Of a DNA stretch of 64,000 bases, positions 35,101 to 42,042 are shown in pieces (position 1 is the stretch's first letter; each line of letters opens with the position of its first letter). A model generated the notes under the pieces. It ran no database searches and was not told the origin of the DNA. It worked only from the letters and a program-made list of their open reading frames with translations. The DNA comes from Siphonodentalium dalli (Eukaryota > Mollusca > Scaphopoda > Gadilida > Siphonodentaliidae), in the NCBI GenBank assembly GCA_032622095.1, contig CP136061.1:85596324-85660323 (forward strand), read 5' to 3'. Position numbers and translations under genes: made by a program.

Positions 35101-37566
35101 CCGATGTAAATGATATATCAACCAAACTAATGAAAAAAACAATATCCGAAACTGCAAGCGCGCTAACGTATATATTTAATATGTCATTTGAAGAAGGAAA
35201 GTTTCCCACAAACATGAAGGTTGCAAAAGTTATACCCGTACATAAAGGAGGATCGCACGACTTGATTGAAAACTACAGGCCGATAAGTATACTACCAGTG
35301 TTTTCTAAACTCATCGAAAAACTAATGCAAAAAAGACTAACCTCATTCATGTCGCGATTCAACATACTGCATAATCACCAGTATGGTTTCCGCAAAGATC
35401 ACTCAACTATTCACCCTTTGCTACACCTCTTACACTCTGTTGTAGAAAATAATGATAAGCCAACGAAAGATTCAACACTTGCGATTTTTATAGACTTATC
35501 AAAAGCATTCGACACCATCAATCATGATCTATTACTTAGAAAACTTGAATACTACGGTATTAGGGGGGTTTCTAACAACTGGTTCAAAAGCTATTTAAAT
35601 GAACGGCAACAGTACGTAGAAATAATGGGTGAAAAATCAAATATACAAAACATTTTATGTGGTGTACCTCAGGGATCTATACTCGGACCCATGCTCTTTT
35701 TACTATATGTTAATGACATGCCCAACTGTACGTCACTCAACATGTTGTCATTCGCGGATGACACAACTCTATATATTTCTGGCAATGATGGTAATACCAT
35801 ACAAAAAGCAGTGAACATCGAGTTAGAAAAATTATCAACTTGGTGCTGCTGTAACAGACTTTCGATCAACACATCAAAAAGCAAATATATGCTACTTCAC
35901 CCACCAATGAATGACAATAAATGGTCGCGATTGAAGGTAAAATTAAACAATAAGCAACTCATTAGAGTTGGTAATAGGTGTCAAGAAACTTCTTTAAAAT
36001 TCCTGGGCATTTACATAGATGAAAACCTTACTTTTAAAACTCATATCTCAATGCTTAACAAACGAATAAAACATGCATTGTTTGCTCTAAACAAGGTCAA
36101 ACGTATTCTTCCCAAAACTGCAAAAAAAACTCTCTACTACGCATTAATTCACAGCTATCTAACATACGGACTTCCGGTATGGGGGCATTCGGTTGCTGCA
36201 AATTCAATGACAACTCTCCAAAAAAGATCAATTCGCATATTATGCAACAAAAATTATAGAAGTCATACAGAACCGTTATTTAAAAAAGAAAAAATATTGA
36301 AGTTTAGCGACCTTTATCGTATGCACTGTGCCCAATTTATGTATGACTGGACAAAACTTGTACTACCCAGATCATTTTCCACTTGCTTTGAATACTCTCG
36401 TGGAATAACTACGAGACAAGCCAAAAACATTAGAGTAATAAAACCGAGAATAAAATTTACGGCATACCTCCCAAAACACTCATTCCCAGATATATGGAAT
36501 TCAATCAATGCACAAATTAGAAATTCAAAGAACAAATTCATATTTAAAAGATGTTTAATAAAAAATATGTTGTCAAAATATGCTGAAGTTATTAACTGTG
36601 GAGACGCGTATTGTTTTGATTGTAACAACACGTTAACATAGTAACTCTCACAAGTCTCACCTAACCTGGTCGAAGATTTACCCTTTTACCTACCTATTTA
36701 CTTATCATTATTTGAAGAATGTCAGACTATTATCTCATATAAAAAAATCACTAAAAACCCGTCGAAGTAAAAGGGTATGAGATATACAAAACATAATTTG
36801 ATCAACGCTTATAGAGCGACCAGTAAACCAAACTCACAAATACATTACTATATACATACTCGGACACACCCTCATACATGTGTGTTTTCCACCTTTCTCC
36901 GGCTTAATTCTTGCTTCGATGATAACACGATTGCACTAGACAAGCGAATTAATAGGTGGCACCAACCGAGGTGCGTGAACCAATAAGGATAACCGCTATA
37001 TACAATACAATATATTCATCTATGAACTCAGGGGACAACAGGAAGACGGCCTATATTGGCCATGTCGCCCCCTGTGCAATAATAATTTATGTTATTTGTG
37101 ATTATTTGTATATTGACATGATTTATTGCACAAATAAAATATTCATTCATTCATTCAAAGTTACCCATAATTCTGCTGTGGTTAAGGAGTCGATTATTTA
37201 GGGCATTACTGTACTTCATAAACCAATCACATATAATTTTTTTTTTTTTTTTACAATATTGAGGAAAAAGTGGGATGAAAACCAGGCTATTAACATGTTG
37301 AATGCCACGAGTTATCTCATAGTTTTTGTGGGAAACTGAATGGCAGAACACGATTTCCGGCAGTGAACATGTTAAATTGCTGTCGCCTTATAGTGGAAAA
37401 TAATTTTAATTCCCTTCATATTGCAGGTGCTGTTATGAAAGACATGGCCAGTAAACTACTCGGTGTAACGCTACAGGAGTATATTCCCGAGCATGCTAAT
37501 GGTCTACAGAATGAGTTCCGCTGCTTTACGAACTATGATACTGCATTACTGAATAATAAAAGATGA
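20019..37566 (+). CDS. EEF1AKMT1: EEF1AKMT1 (N6AMT2), eEF1A lysine methyltransferase 1, 4 coding exons
   Basis: Joined coding exons are 20019-20168, 26088-26170, 28079-28356 and 37427-37566 (150+83+278+140 = 651 nt; 216 residues). The human protein is 214. The family transfers methyl groups from S-adenosylmethionine to a lysine of translation elongation factor eEF1A (Lys79 in human) in the cytoplasm. Seen here: the acidic N-terminus MSDSDDEEPRLPADTLAVLQ, the conserved QLSQFWYTDETATILAQEAL block, RIACVSCPTAFKKL, YGDEFVFYDY, the catalytic-loop motif DPPF (residues about 142-145; DPPY in human), VKYLTKKKILLCTG, and the tail NEFRCFTNYD. All introns are GT-AG and phases match. Intron 3 (about 9 kb) holds an intact LINE in sense orientation; exon 2's end is amplified in tandem. 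The gene converges with ATG5. Confidence 0.96.
20612..20823. mobile_element. Palindromic MITE, family D
   Basis: A full palindrome in EEF1AKMT1 intron 1, with ends 'acagtaatgccc' and 'gggcattactgta' and centre 'agctctcagtgagagct'. Confidence 0.85.
20902..21380. mobile_element. TTAA-type MITE, family C
   Basis: TTAA at 20898-20901 and 21381-21384 flanks ends AGGTGGATTATCTCTTT and AGAGATAATCCATCT. No ORF is conserved between copies. It shares its right TTAA with the next element. Confidence 0.88.
21385..21753. mobile_element. TTAA-type MITE, AGGTA family
   Basis: TTAA at 21381-21384 and 21754-21757. It shares its left TTAA with family C, so two TTAA elements stand end to end. The core has a 'caacaacaacaac' run and 'gttagcattattttgttgt' in reverse orientation. 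Confidence 0.8.
22061..23603. mobile_element. Terminal-inverted-repeat element with GAGGTGTG minisatellite
   Basis: The ends CCTTATAGTTTTGCAGTGT (22062-22080) and ACACTGCAAAACTATAAGG (23585-23603) are exact inverted repeats. Next to both ends lie long runs of degenerate 'gaggtgtgg' (22080-22460 and 23380-23590), making each end a repeat-rich arm. The middle, 22460-23380, holds an 81-codon ORF (23141-23386) of unknown meaning. No clear target duplication was found. Confidence 0.75.
24029..24487. mobile_element. Twin-palindrome element, family A, full length
   Basis: Ends TGTGACCCGCCATATCAAAT and its inverse enclose two palindromes of about 70 bp and a core with 'cctgcaggg' and 'gtgtggggctccctg'. 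Core orientation is opposite to that of the 19535 copy. Intron 1 of EEF1AKMT1. Confidence 0.88.
24585..25030. mobile_element. Twin-hairpin MITE, family B
   Basis: Begins 'aagccttgaaatagtgtgtc' and ends near 'gacaggcacactaaactcag'. The two ends come from different subfamilies. Both terminal hairpins are present. Confidence 0.82.
25303..25761. mobile_element. Family A element with expanded AAAATGATAAAAATTG core
   Basis: A palindrome at about 25678-25752 ends it on the right and the left is truncated at 'gcattggcctaac'. The core is a degenerate repeat of 'aatgataaaaattgttaaag' units. Confidence 0.75.
25763..25866 (-). pseudogene. Fragment related to the ORF at 53620-53973
   Basis: On the - strand, 'ttttcgcaaaatttcagga' then 'agctcca' leads into codons reading GSSSHGWVNNERIQYIFEW, ending at a stop. 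The same junction and a similar peptide (GSSTHGRVQQDYSPILFD) appear on the + strand at 53612. Here the fragment lies between two family A palindromes. Confidence 0.4.
25876..26045. mobile_element. Family A palindromes, short copy
   Basis: Two palindromes with 'gcgagtctcccatagggagc' and 'gcgaggctccctatgggaga' centres are separated by a core of about 35 bp. It ends about 40 bp before the acceptor of EEF1AKMT1 exon 2. Confidence 0.75.
26088..26170 (+). CDS. EEF1AKMT1: EEF1AKMT1 coding exon 2
   Basis: The 83-nt exon reads QLSQFWYTDETATILAQEAL then NAAGENGR; it ends CG|GTAAGT (phase 2) and the Arg codon is completed by exon 3. The acceptor is TAG|CAG, a NAGNAG tandem acceptor, so a form lacking the Gln is possible. 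The last 65 nt plus donor are repeated downstream at 26176-26949. Confidence 0.95.
26106..26949 (+). repeat. Tandem array of exon 2 end plus donor, about 70-bp unit, 8 copies
   Basis: Copies begin at 26106 (the exon itself), 26176, 26249, 26318, 26391, 26460, 26831 and 26896. Units are 70, 73, 69, 73, 69 bp and so on, from TACACAGAC to GGCCGGTAAG. Donor-like GGCCG|GTAAGT is kept in copies 2 and 3, and GGCCT|GTAAGT in copies 5 and 8. Because the exon frame reads GGC CGG TAA, use of any downstream donor would meet a stop at once. A hAT-like MITE splits copy 6. Confidence 0.95.
26516..26810. mobile_element. hAT-like MITE inside the exon-derived array
   Basis: Ends CAGGGTTGGGGTAATCG and CGCCCCAACCCTG; the interior is made of 'gtaatc' and 'gattac' words. 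Flanking 8-mers TGGGAGAG and CAGGAGAG are a target duplication with two differences; the target is the array unit itself. It therefore entered after the array had formed. Confidence 0.85.
27376..27625. mobile_element. Family A element, left end missing
   Basis: The core 'cctgcagggagccccacaca' and the right palindrome with 'gcattggcacagggtaaaaa' are present. It lies in EEF1AKMT1 intron 2. Confidence 0.8.
27878..27894 (+). promoter_or_regulatory. ISRE/IRF-like motif
   Basis: GGAAACGAAACCGAAAG contains three GAAA cores spaced as in interferon-stimulated response elements. A further GAAAATGAAAG lies just upstream at 27859-27869. It is in intron 2, about 185 bp before exon 3. Function is not shown. 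Confidence 0.3.
28079..28356 (+). CDS. EEF1AKMT1: EEF1AKMT1 coding exon 3 (catalytic)
   Basis: The 278-nt exon starts by completing Arg (CG|G) and reads RIACVSCPTAFKKLLEIKQS through YGDEFVFYDY to VDPPFLSDECL and KKKILLCTG. DPPF at 28269-28280 is the family's catalytic loop. The acceptor is TTACAG|G and the donor ACAG|GTTCGT (phase 1). Confidence 0.96.
28540..29835. repeat. Intronic minisatellite, 68-bp unit passing into a unit of about 40 bp
   Basis: The first part (to about 29200) has units of about 68 bp with 'aacttattatctgaacattt', 'ggataactactcatcaatga' and 'tgctttagtatagaaagggt'. From about 29215 the 'cttattatctgaacatt' part is lost, leaving about 14 short units (gggttaataagataactact...). 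It begins about 190 bp after the exon 3 donor but is not visibly derived from the exon. Confidence 0.9.
29836..30814. other. Intronic DNA, no gene seen
   Basis: It contains mollusc-type 'ggccataactct' and 'gaggtcactgggtca' repeat remnants at 30110-30350 and C-runs at 29855 and 30495. Confidence 0.5.
30815..31726. mobile_element. hAT-like MITE with 8-bp target duplication CTTGTTTG
   Basis: It starts CAGGGTTCGCGCTG and ends CAGCGCCAACCCTG, flanked by CTTGTTTG at 30807-30814 and 31727-31734. Subterminal 'tttggcaaa' tracts match the 2628-3078 element. The interior is about 750 bp without a recognisable transposase. Confidence 0.92.
31985..32212. mobile_element. Family B hairpin pair, core deleted
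   Basis: Two terminal hairpins are almost back to back, separated by 'cttacacctcag'. The same deleted form is found at 38390-38606 and 39633-39845. Confidence 0.8.
32272..32337. mobile_element. Left part of a family D palindrome split by the LINE
   Basis: It matches the D consensus up to 'ctaaatcctgaaaa'. The match resumes at 37157 (aaagttacccataattctgc ... gggcattactgt), so the intervening DNA is an insertion. Confidence 0.85.
33011..33194 (+). repeat. Diverged D-type hairpin in the LINE leader with excess A-to-G
   Basis: The apex (ttgttgccattcatcggaaa ...) is almost unchanged, but both arms differ from the D consensus. For example, the right arm has 'cggcgggccgtgttt' where other copies have 'caacaagccatattt'. 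By hand about 20 differences are A-to-G on the + strand against about 3 T-to-C. Confidence 0.7.
33501..36641 (+). CDS. LINE ORF: endonuclease and reverse transcriptase, 1046 aa, intact
   Basis: The protein cuts target DNA and copies the element's RNA into it. An APE-type endonuclease covers about residues 65-295: LLGLNCRSLN (72-77), GSIYRPN, IGDYNIDLL (215-223) and SDHF (283-286). The expected LTET motif reads LTEI, keeping the Glu. The reverse transcriptase covers about 560-830: NYRPISILPVFSKLIEK, IDLSKAFDTIN (Asp671), GVPQGSILGP and the catalytic FADD (751-754). The C-terminus is Cys/His-containing (CGDAYCFDC). No frameshift or internal stop interrupts it, so this is a young copy. The ATG at 33501 is the first in frame; another Met follows at residue 4. 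CR1/L2/jockey-group placement is inferred from motif wording and the ATTC tail. Confidence 0.93.
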   Translation: MISMTTDKIRLSEIERDDSYNFVAKYATCDNDDIDRVCSPFDLTDHSCSYHAPSDLKYNLDVSKCTLSLLGLNCRSLNANWDSFVALMTQIQQPGKMFDILALTEIFKIRENYSLPGYHKLEYRTRPEFDDGRGGIGLFVKNTHSYKIRDDLSIFIPHVIETLFIEVNVSSKSSYIVGSIYRPNSAPLADLDTFVSELTTIMESIKKTNKRAYLIGDYNIDLLGFETHTKTSNFIDTIFENGFMPVITKPTRVTDYSATLIDNIFTNSVVKKKKSGIILTDVSDHFATFYAEMFTNRDDTETITQQKPIRIFSENNISTFKSILQTDSFDSVYNSSSANLAYDNFMKVYLDAYNKAFPLVVSKPSKKYVKKQPWMTAGLLNSSLHKNKLYVKKLKNPTDFNSKNYKEYCQLFNTMKRKSKNYYYTDVLQANKFNKKQTWAILKDALNLTNNRPKIPSKLRHGNCDISNQTDMAKSFNDYFSLIGYKTSTEVPVKPGHDFSQYLKETHADNFFIRPTDMDEIVSTCSLLLGKGSTDVNDISTKLMKKTISETASALTYIFNMSFEEGKFPTNMKVAKVIPVHKGGSHDLIENYRPISILPVFSKLIEKLMQKRLTSFMSRFNILHNHQYGFRKDHSTIHPLLHLLHSVVENNDKPTKDSTLAIFIDLSKAFDTINHDLLLRKLEYYGIRGVSNNWFKSYLNERQQYVEIMGEKSNIQNILCGVPQGSILGPMLFLLYVNDMPNCTSLNMLSFADDTTLYISGNDGNTIQKAVNIELEKLSTWCCCNRLSINTSKSKYMLLHPPMNDNKWSRLKVKLNNKQLIRVGNRCQETSLKFLGIYIDENLTFKTHISMLNKRIKHALFALNKVKRILPKTAKKTLYYALIHSYLTYGLPVWGHSVAANSMTTLQKRSIRILCNKNYRSHTEPLFKKEKILKFSDLYRMHCAQFMYDWTKLVLPRSFSTCFEYSRGITTRQAKNIRVIKPRIKFTAYLPKHSFPDIWNSINAQIRNSKNKFIFKRCLIKNMLSKYAEVINCGDAYCFDCNNTLT
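37157..37213. mobile_element. Right part of the split family D palindrome
   Basis: It continues the D consensus from 'aaagttacccataattctgc' to 'gggcattactgta'. See 32272-32337. Confidence 0.85.
37427..37566 (+). CDS. EEF1AKMT1: EEF1AKMT1 coding exon 4 and stop
   Basis: The acceptor TTGCAG|GT completes Gly, then AVMKDMASKLLGVTLQEYIP and NEFRCFTNYD lead to LLNNKR and TGA (37564-37566). The C-terminal NEFRCF.NYD matches the human NEFRCYVNYD. An AATAAA lies at 37555-37560, overlapping the end of the coding sequence; no other polyadenylation signal was settled on. Confidence 0.95.
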
Positions 37567-37879
37567 CATAAATAGGGCGATTATCCTTTGTCTTCGTGGA
37601 CATGGCCAGAGGGTCAAAGGTCCCCGCTGTCAGAAATCCCATGGTCCTAAGTGTCGTGGAACAGTTTATATGTGGCCTAATGGACCAGCCGCACTCAGTA
37701 CTCTGTAGAAGATTCTCACACGGACAGTTGATCAGTACTTACACATGACTATAGGCGTTTGAGTTACATTGTATTAGCACTTCTGTTTAATAGGTTAATG
37801 CAGCATACATCGCACAACTTATAGTTAGATACTCTCTCTCAAATTGGTCCCTCGAATCGTATAGTTAGAACACCTCAAC

Positions 37880-38392
37880 ATGGATTATGGAGTCTATTCA
37901 TTTCACCGTCGAATGTGGCAAGAACTGTTTTCTGAAATCAAGAACTTGATGGAGAACGCAGAAGAAATAAAACAGAATGTGTCATCTTTACATTGCGACG
38001 TGAACGAGCTGCAACATATCGCCTCAGAACTTGAAGGGCAGGTTGATATTCTGGAACTTATTACAGACGATGTCATAAGCTGTATAGATTACCTACCTCA
38101 AACAGAACCAGAAGTTAAAGAAATCATCTGTGCACTAACCAATCTAAGATTGCAAATCGATTCCTACACGAACTTCACGGATTGTTTTCAAGTGATGGAA
38201 TTGCCAAAAGCTGATGAAATTGCACAGCAAAATGGAGACACTGCATGTGGAATTTTGAACCAGTATAGGAGCTATGAATATGAATCTGATGCAGTCTACT
38301 CTTGTACCCCTCTAATAGATCCCAACCAACAGATGAGTATACGCATTGTATCCGAGTCTGTGGATGAAAAGCACATAATATCAGCAAGCCTT
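37880..38392 (+). CDS. Unrecognised coiled-coil ORF, copy 1, interrupted by a MITE
   Basis: An ATG at 37880 opens MDYGVYSFHRRMWQELFSEI and a Leu/Ile-rich heptad-like stretch (about residues 15-95: EIKNLMENAEEIKQNV, ASELEGQVDILELITDD), followed by an acidic/polar segment. At about residue 170 the frame enters a family B MITE and ends at 38509 with MITE-coded residues. Beyond the MITE, similar-quality reading frames resume (38623-38760, NAPPDPDIWTMIEPIP; 38830-39005, VIEGNFSPDVNGTFEIL). I infer a gene formerly continuing through. No known domain was recognised. No signal peptide is seen. Confidence 0.5.
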
Positions 38393-38606
38393 GAAATAGG
38401 GTGTCTGTCATTTGAATTTAGTGATGCTACCCCGCATAGCGGGCTAGCATCACCCTCTGGGGACCTCATTCTGCTTACACCTCAGCAGAATGAGGTTCCC
38501 AGAGGGTGAATTTGGTGATGCTAGCCCACTATGCGGGGTAGCATCACTAAATTCACCCTCTGGGGACCTCATTCTGCAAATGGCAGACACCCTATTTCAA
38601 GGCTTG
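38390..38606. mobile_element. Family B hairpin pair in ORF copy 1
   Basis: Flanked by 'aagccttgaaatagggtgtc' and 'caccctatttcaaggcttga'. Part of the left hairpin is deleted. It supplies the last residues of the 37880 ORF. Confidence 0.8.
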
Positions 38607-38622
38607 ACTATCAGTTATTCAT

Positions 38623-39213
38623 GTGTTTCTGAGAAGTTATTCTGATGTTGGCCTCCAACAGAATGCTCCACCTGATCCAGACATCTGGACAATGATAGAG
38701 CCGATTCCATCGATAGATCACACAAACTTTATGCCATACGACCATTACGCAAAGTGCTACCCAACAACCAAATCTCCTCTCAAGGTTTTCACCCAAAGTG
38801 TTTTTTATTCTAAATTTGTTTAAAACATATGTTTGTTTAGTGTAATTGAGGGCAACTTTTCGCCGGATGTTAACGGAACTTTTGAGATTCTCAGTTGTCA
38901 GGAAATCTGTAATAGGTACCGTCAACAATCACCGCAAATGTTCGAACTAAAAAGTAATCATACATGTATCGTGAGTTCACTGTTGGTCTCTGTTGGATCG
39001 TTCTGGAGACTGATGCTTGATGACATTGAATTCACATACATTGTAATTTGTCTTATTTTTCCCTCCCGGGAGGATGTCGTGGAACAGTTTATGTGTGGCC
39101 TAACTGACCAGCCGCACTCAGTACTCTGTAGACGATTCTCACACGGACAGTTGAACAGAACTCACACACAACTAAAGGCGTTCGAGTTACATTGTATTGT
39201 CACTTCTGTTTAA
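38623..39213 (+). other. Reading-frame fragments after the MITE, copy 1
   Basis: Two partial frames (MFLRSYSDVGLQQNAPPDPD... and SVIEGNFSPDVNGTFEILSC...) are duplicated in copy 2 with the same peptide wording. This suggests former exons or one frame broken by indels. No domain was recognised. Confidence 0.4.
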
Positions 39214-39294
39214 TACAGCATACATCGCACAACTTATAGTTAGATACTCTCTCTCAAATTGGTCCCTCGAACCGTATAGTTAGAACACCTCAAC

Positions 39295-40254
39295 ATGGAT
39301 TATAGAGTCTATTCATTTCACCATCGAATGTGGCAAGAACTGTTTTCTGAAATCAAGAACTTGATGGAGAACGCAGATGAAATAAAACAGAATGTGTCAT
39401 CTTTACATTGCGACGTGAACGAGCTGCAACATAGAACTTGAAGGGCAGGTTGATATTCTGGAAATTATTACAGACGACATTGAAAGCTGTATAGATTACC
39501 TACCTCAAACGAAACCAGAAGTTAAAGCAATCATCTGTGCACTAACCAATCTAAAGTTGCAAATCAATTCCTACACTCACTTCACTGATTGTTTTCAAGT
39601 GATGGAATTGCCAACAGCTGATGAAATTGCACACAAGCCTTGAAATAGGGAGTCTGTCATTTGCAGAATGAGGTCCCCAGAGGGTGAATTTGGTGATGCT
39701 AGCCCACTATGCGGGGTAGCATCACTAAATTCACCCTCTGGGGACCTCATTCTGCTGAGGTGTAAGCAGAATGAGGTCCCCAGAGGGTGAATTTGGTGAT
39801 GCTAGCCCGCTATGCAAATGACAGACACCCTATTTCAAGGCTTGACTATCAGTTATTCATGTGTTTCTGAGAAGTTATTCTGATGTTGGCCTCCAACAGA
39901 ATGCTCCACCTGATCCAGACATCTTGACAACGATAGAGCCGATTCCATCGACAGATCGCACGAACTTTATGCCATACGACCATTACGCAAAGTGCTACCC
40001 AACAACCAAATCTCCTCTCAAGGTCAAAGTGTAATTGAGGGCAACTTTTCGCCGGATGTTAACGGAACTTTTGAGATTCTCAGTTGTCAGGAATTCTGTA
40101 ATAGGTACCGTCAACAATCACCGCAAATGTTCAAACTAAAAAGTAATCATACATGTATCGTGAGTTCACTGTTGGTCTCTGTTGGATCGTTACAAACAGC
40201 GTATGTGTATATAATCTCACTTGCTACTCGGAAAATTCTGGAGACTGATGCTTG
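39295..40254 (+). pseudogene. Copy 2 of the coiled-coil ORF, frameshifted
   Basis: The ATG at 39295 starts MDYRVYSFHHRMWQELFSEI, but 8 bases present in copy 1 (around 'caacatatcgcctcagaac') are missing, giving TGA at 39439-39441. A further deletion joins 'aaattgcaca' directly to the MITE at 39633. Downstream fragments (PNNQISSQGQSVIEGNFSPD) parallel copy 1. It is non-functional as read. Confidence 0.7.
39633..39845. mobile_element. Family B hairpin pair in ORF copy 2
   Basis: Same insertion place as in copy 1 (followed by 'ggcttgactatcagttattc' in both), so the MITE was present before the duplication. The right hairpin is partly deleted. Confidence 0.8.
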
Positions 40255-40307
40255 ATGACATTGAATTCACATACTGTAATTTGTCTTATTTTCCCCTCCC
40301 GGGAGGA

Positions 40308-40442
40308 TGTCGTGGAACAGCTTATGTGTGGCCTACTCTGTAGATGATTCTCACACACGACTAAATGCGTTCGAGTTACATTGTATTAGCACTTCTGTTT
40401 AATACAGCATACATCGCACAACTTATAGTTAGATACTCTCCC
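40308..40442 (+). repeat. Third, partial copy of the tandem unit
   Basis: It repeats 'gtcgtggaacag...gttagatactctc' with internal deletions. Confidence 0.75.
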
Positions 40443-40633
40443 TAGCTCTAAGTTTTTATTATTTTTTTATTTTGAGAATATTTTGATGGCTGCCACATAG
40501 AGGTCACCTTGAAAAACCATATGAAGTTTGGTGAGGATCGGATGAGGGATGTGGGCTACAGGGTGTGCTGATGAATTCAAATGTGAAATCCAAGAAAGCT
40601 GCTGGCGGCCATGTTTTTTATTCGCCCATTTAA

Positions 40634-41025
40634 CCCTTTACCCAACAGAACGGCCCTGTGCCAATGCATTCTCTTATATATGCGAGTCGACCATAGGTCG
40701 CCTCGCATATATAAGAGAATGCATTGGCTTAACACATTAACAATTATAAAATTGTTAAAGAATGTAATAAAAAATGGTAAAAAGTGTTAAAAAAAGTTTT
40801 TTTTTAGGCCAATGCATTCTCTTATATATGCGAGGTGACCTATGGTCGACTCGCATATATAAGAGAATGCATTGGCACAGGGCATAACTGTAACTATCAC
40901 AATGTGGTCAATGAGCCGGTTCCAATGATATCCATATTTGTATGGTTCTATTGAGACAGACTGAAGATATTTTAGGCTGTTGAAGCTTTATTTGGCCGGT
41001 TTTGGCCGGTTTGTTGGGTAAAGGG
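40634..41025. mobile_element. TTAA-flanked MITE (CCCTTTACCCAACA ends) with family A palindromes
   Basis: TTAA at 40630-40633 and 41026-41029 flanks CCCTTTACCCAACA and TGTTGGGTAAAGGG. Inside are two family A palindromes. Same element as 57612-58024. Confidence 0.9.
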
Positions 41026-41029
41026 TTAA

Positions 41030-42040
41030 AAAAAAAAAAGAGGAATGTATTATGTTATTGGTCTGTCCGTCATTTGCTTTTTCGTTTCCAAATAATAACT
41101 TTAGTAAGTCTGAACTGAATGGAATGAGATTTGGTATGTGGATTTACTAGCATCATCAGGGTCAGGACCTACATCTCCAATAAAGTTTTTAACCCAAAGT
41201 GTTTTTTATTCTAAATTTGTTAAAAACATATAAATATTTGTTTACTTGGATAAACTAGTACATGAGCTATGGAAATTCACAATGCATCAAATATCAGTAA
41301 TCGTTAAAAACTCATATTTATAATTCAAATTTACAAGGAAAATAGGTATTGATTGTGTCCCGATTTGAACATCAAACACACCTCAACTATTCAGCAGATG
41401 TTCTTAAAATGCACACAATCCCTTTCACTTTACAATAGAGATTACATTAGTGGCGTAGTTCCTGAATGTCGGAAGCAATGGTCCTAAGTTGTATTGTGTA
41501 GATGAAATGTTTTAATTTCAATCATTTCCCCAATAAATGTGGGCTACAGGGTGTGCAGAGAGATTCAAATGTGAATTCAAAGATGGCTGCTGGTGGCCAG
41601 CTCCCATGTAGAGGCCACTTTGAAGAACCGTATGAAGTTTGACTATTGGATGTGGCCTGTGGCATGTAGGTGCACATTAAAAGCATAAACCATATAATTT
41701 CACTTCATTCGCAAATATCTCTATTATCAACTGGGTGTGTAGAACTGATATCATTCTACATCGCCTATTACAAGTGAAAGAAGAAAACCACAAATATAAA
41801 ATTAAATAATATAATTAATTTCTTCATAGTACAGCATAGTAACATATTTAATTCTTAATTGTTTTCAGATTTTATAAAAAGGATTCATGGCCTTCGAAGT
41901 GGATTCATGCAAAATAACATAAATGTTATAACAGTCTGTCAAACAAACTTAATTCACACCGTTGACAGGAGATACATGTATTCAGCGTAATCCCAGCCAT
42001 ACATATTATAGTTCTATACTACAAAGGAAATACAAGCCTT
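41030..42040. other. Intergenic DNA between the convergent genes, no gene seen
   Basis: It has remnants of the 'ccatatgaagtttggtgagg' and 'gatggctgctggtggcca' repeat near 41540-41650 and otherwise A/T-rich sequence. Confidence 0.5.
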
Positions 42041-42042
42041 AA

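Larger units (their letters stand above)
32338..37156 (+). mobile_element. Full-length non-LTR retrotransposon (CR1/L2-like), 4.8 kb
   Basis: The boundaries are set by the interrupted D palindrome. The 3' end is a short (ATTC)4 tandem tail rather than poly-A, as in CR1/L2-type LINEs; the target duplication is at most a few A residues. A leader of about 1.16 kb, itself containing a D-like hairpin at 33011-33194, precedes one long ORF (33501-36641). No separate ORF1 is seen. The element is in sense orientation within EEF1AKMT1 intron 3. Confidence 0.88.
37652..39065 (+). repeat. First copy of a 1.3-1.4 kb tandem duplication
   Basis: From 'gtcgtggaacagtttat' the sequence is repeated at about 39076 and, for the first 130 bp only, at about 40308. 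Copy 1 holds the open ORF at 37880. Both copies carry the same family B MITE at the matching place. Confidence 0.85.
39066..40305 (+). repeat. Second copy of the tandem duplication
   Basis: It matches 37652-39065 from 'gtcgtggaacagtttatgtg' onward, with small deletions, including one just before the MITE. A third, partial copy follows at about 40308-40442. Confidence 0.85.
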
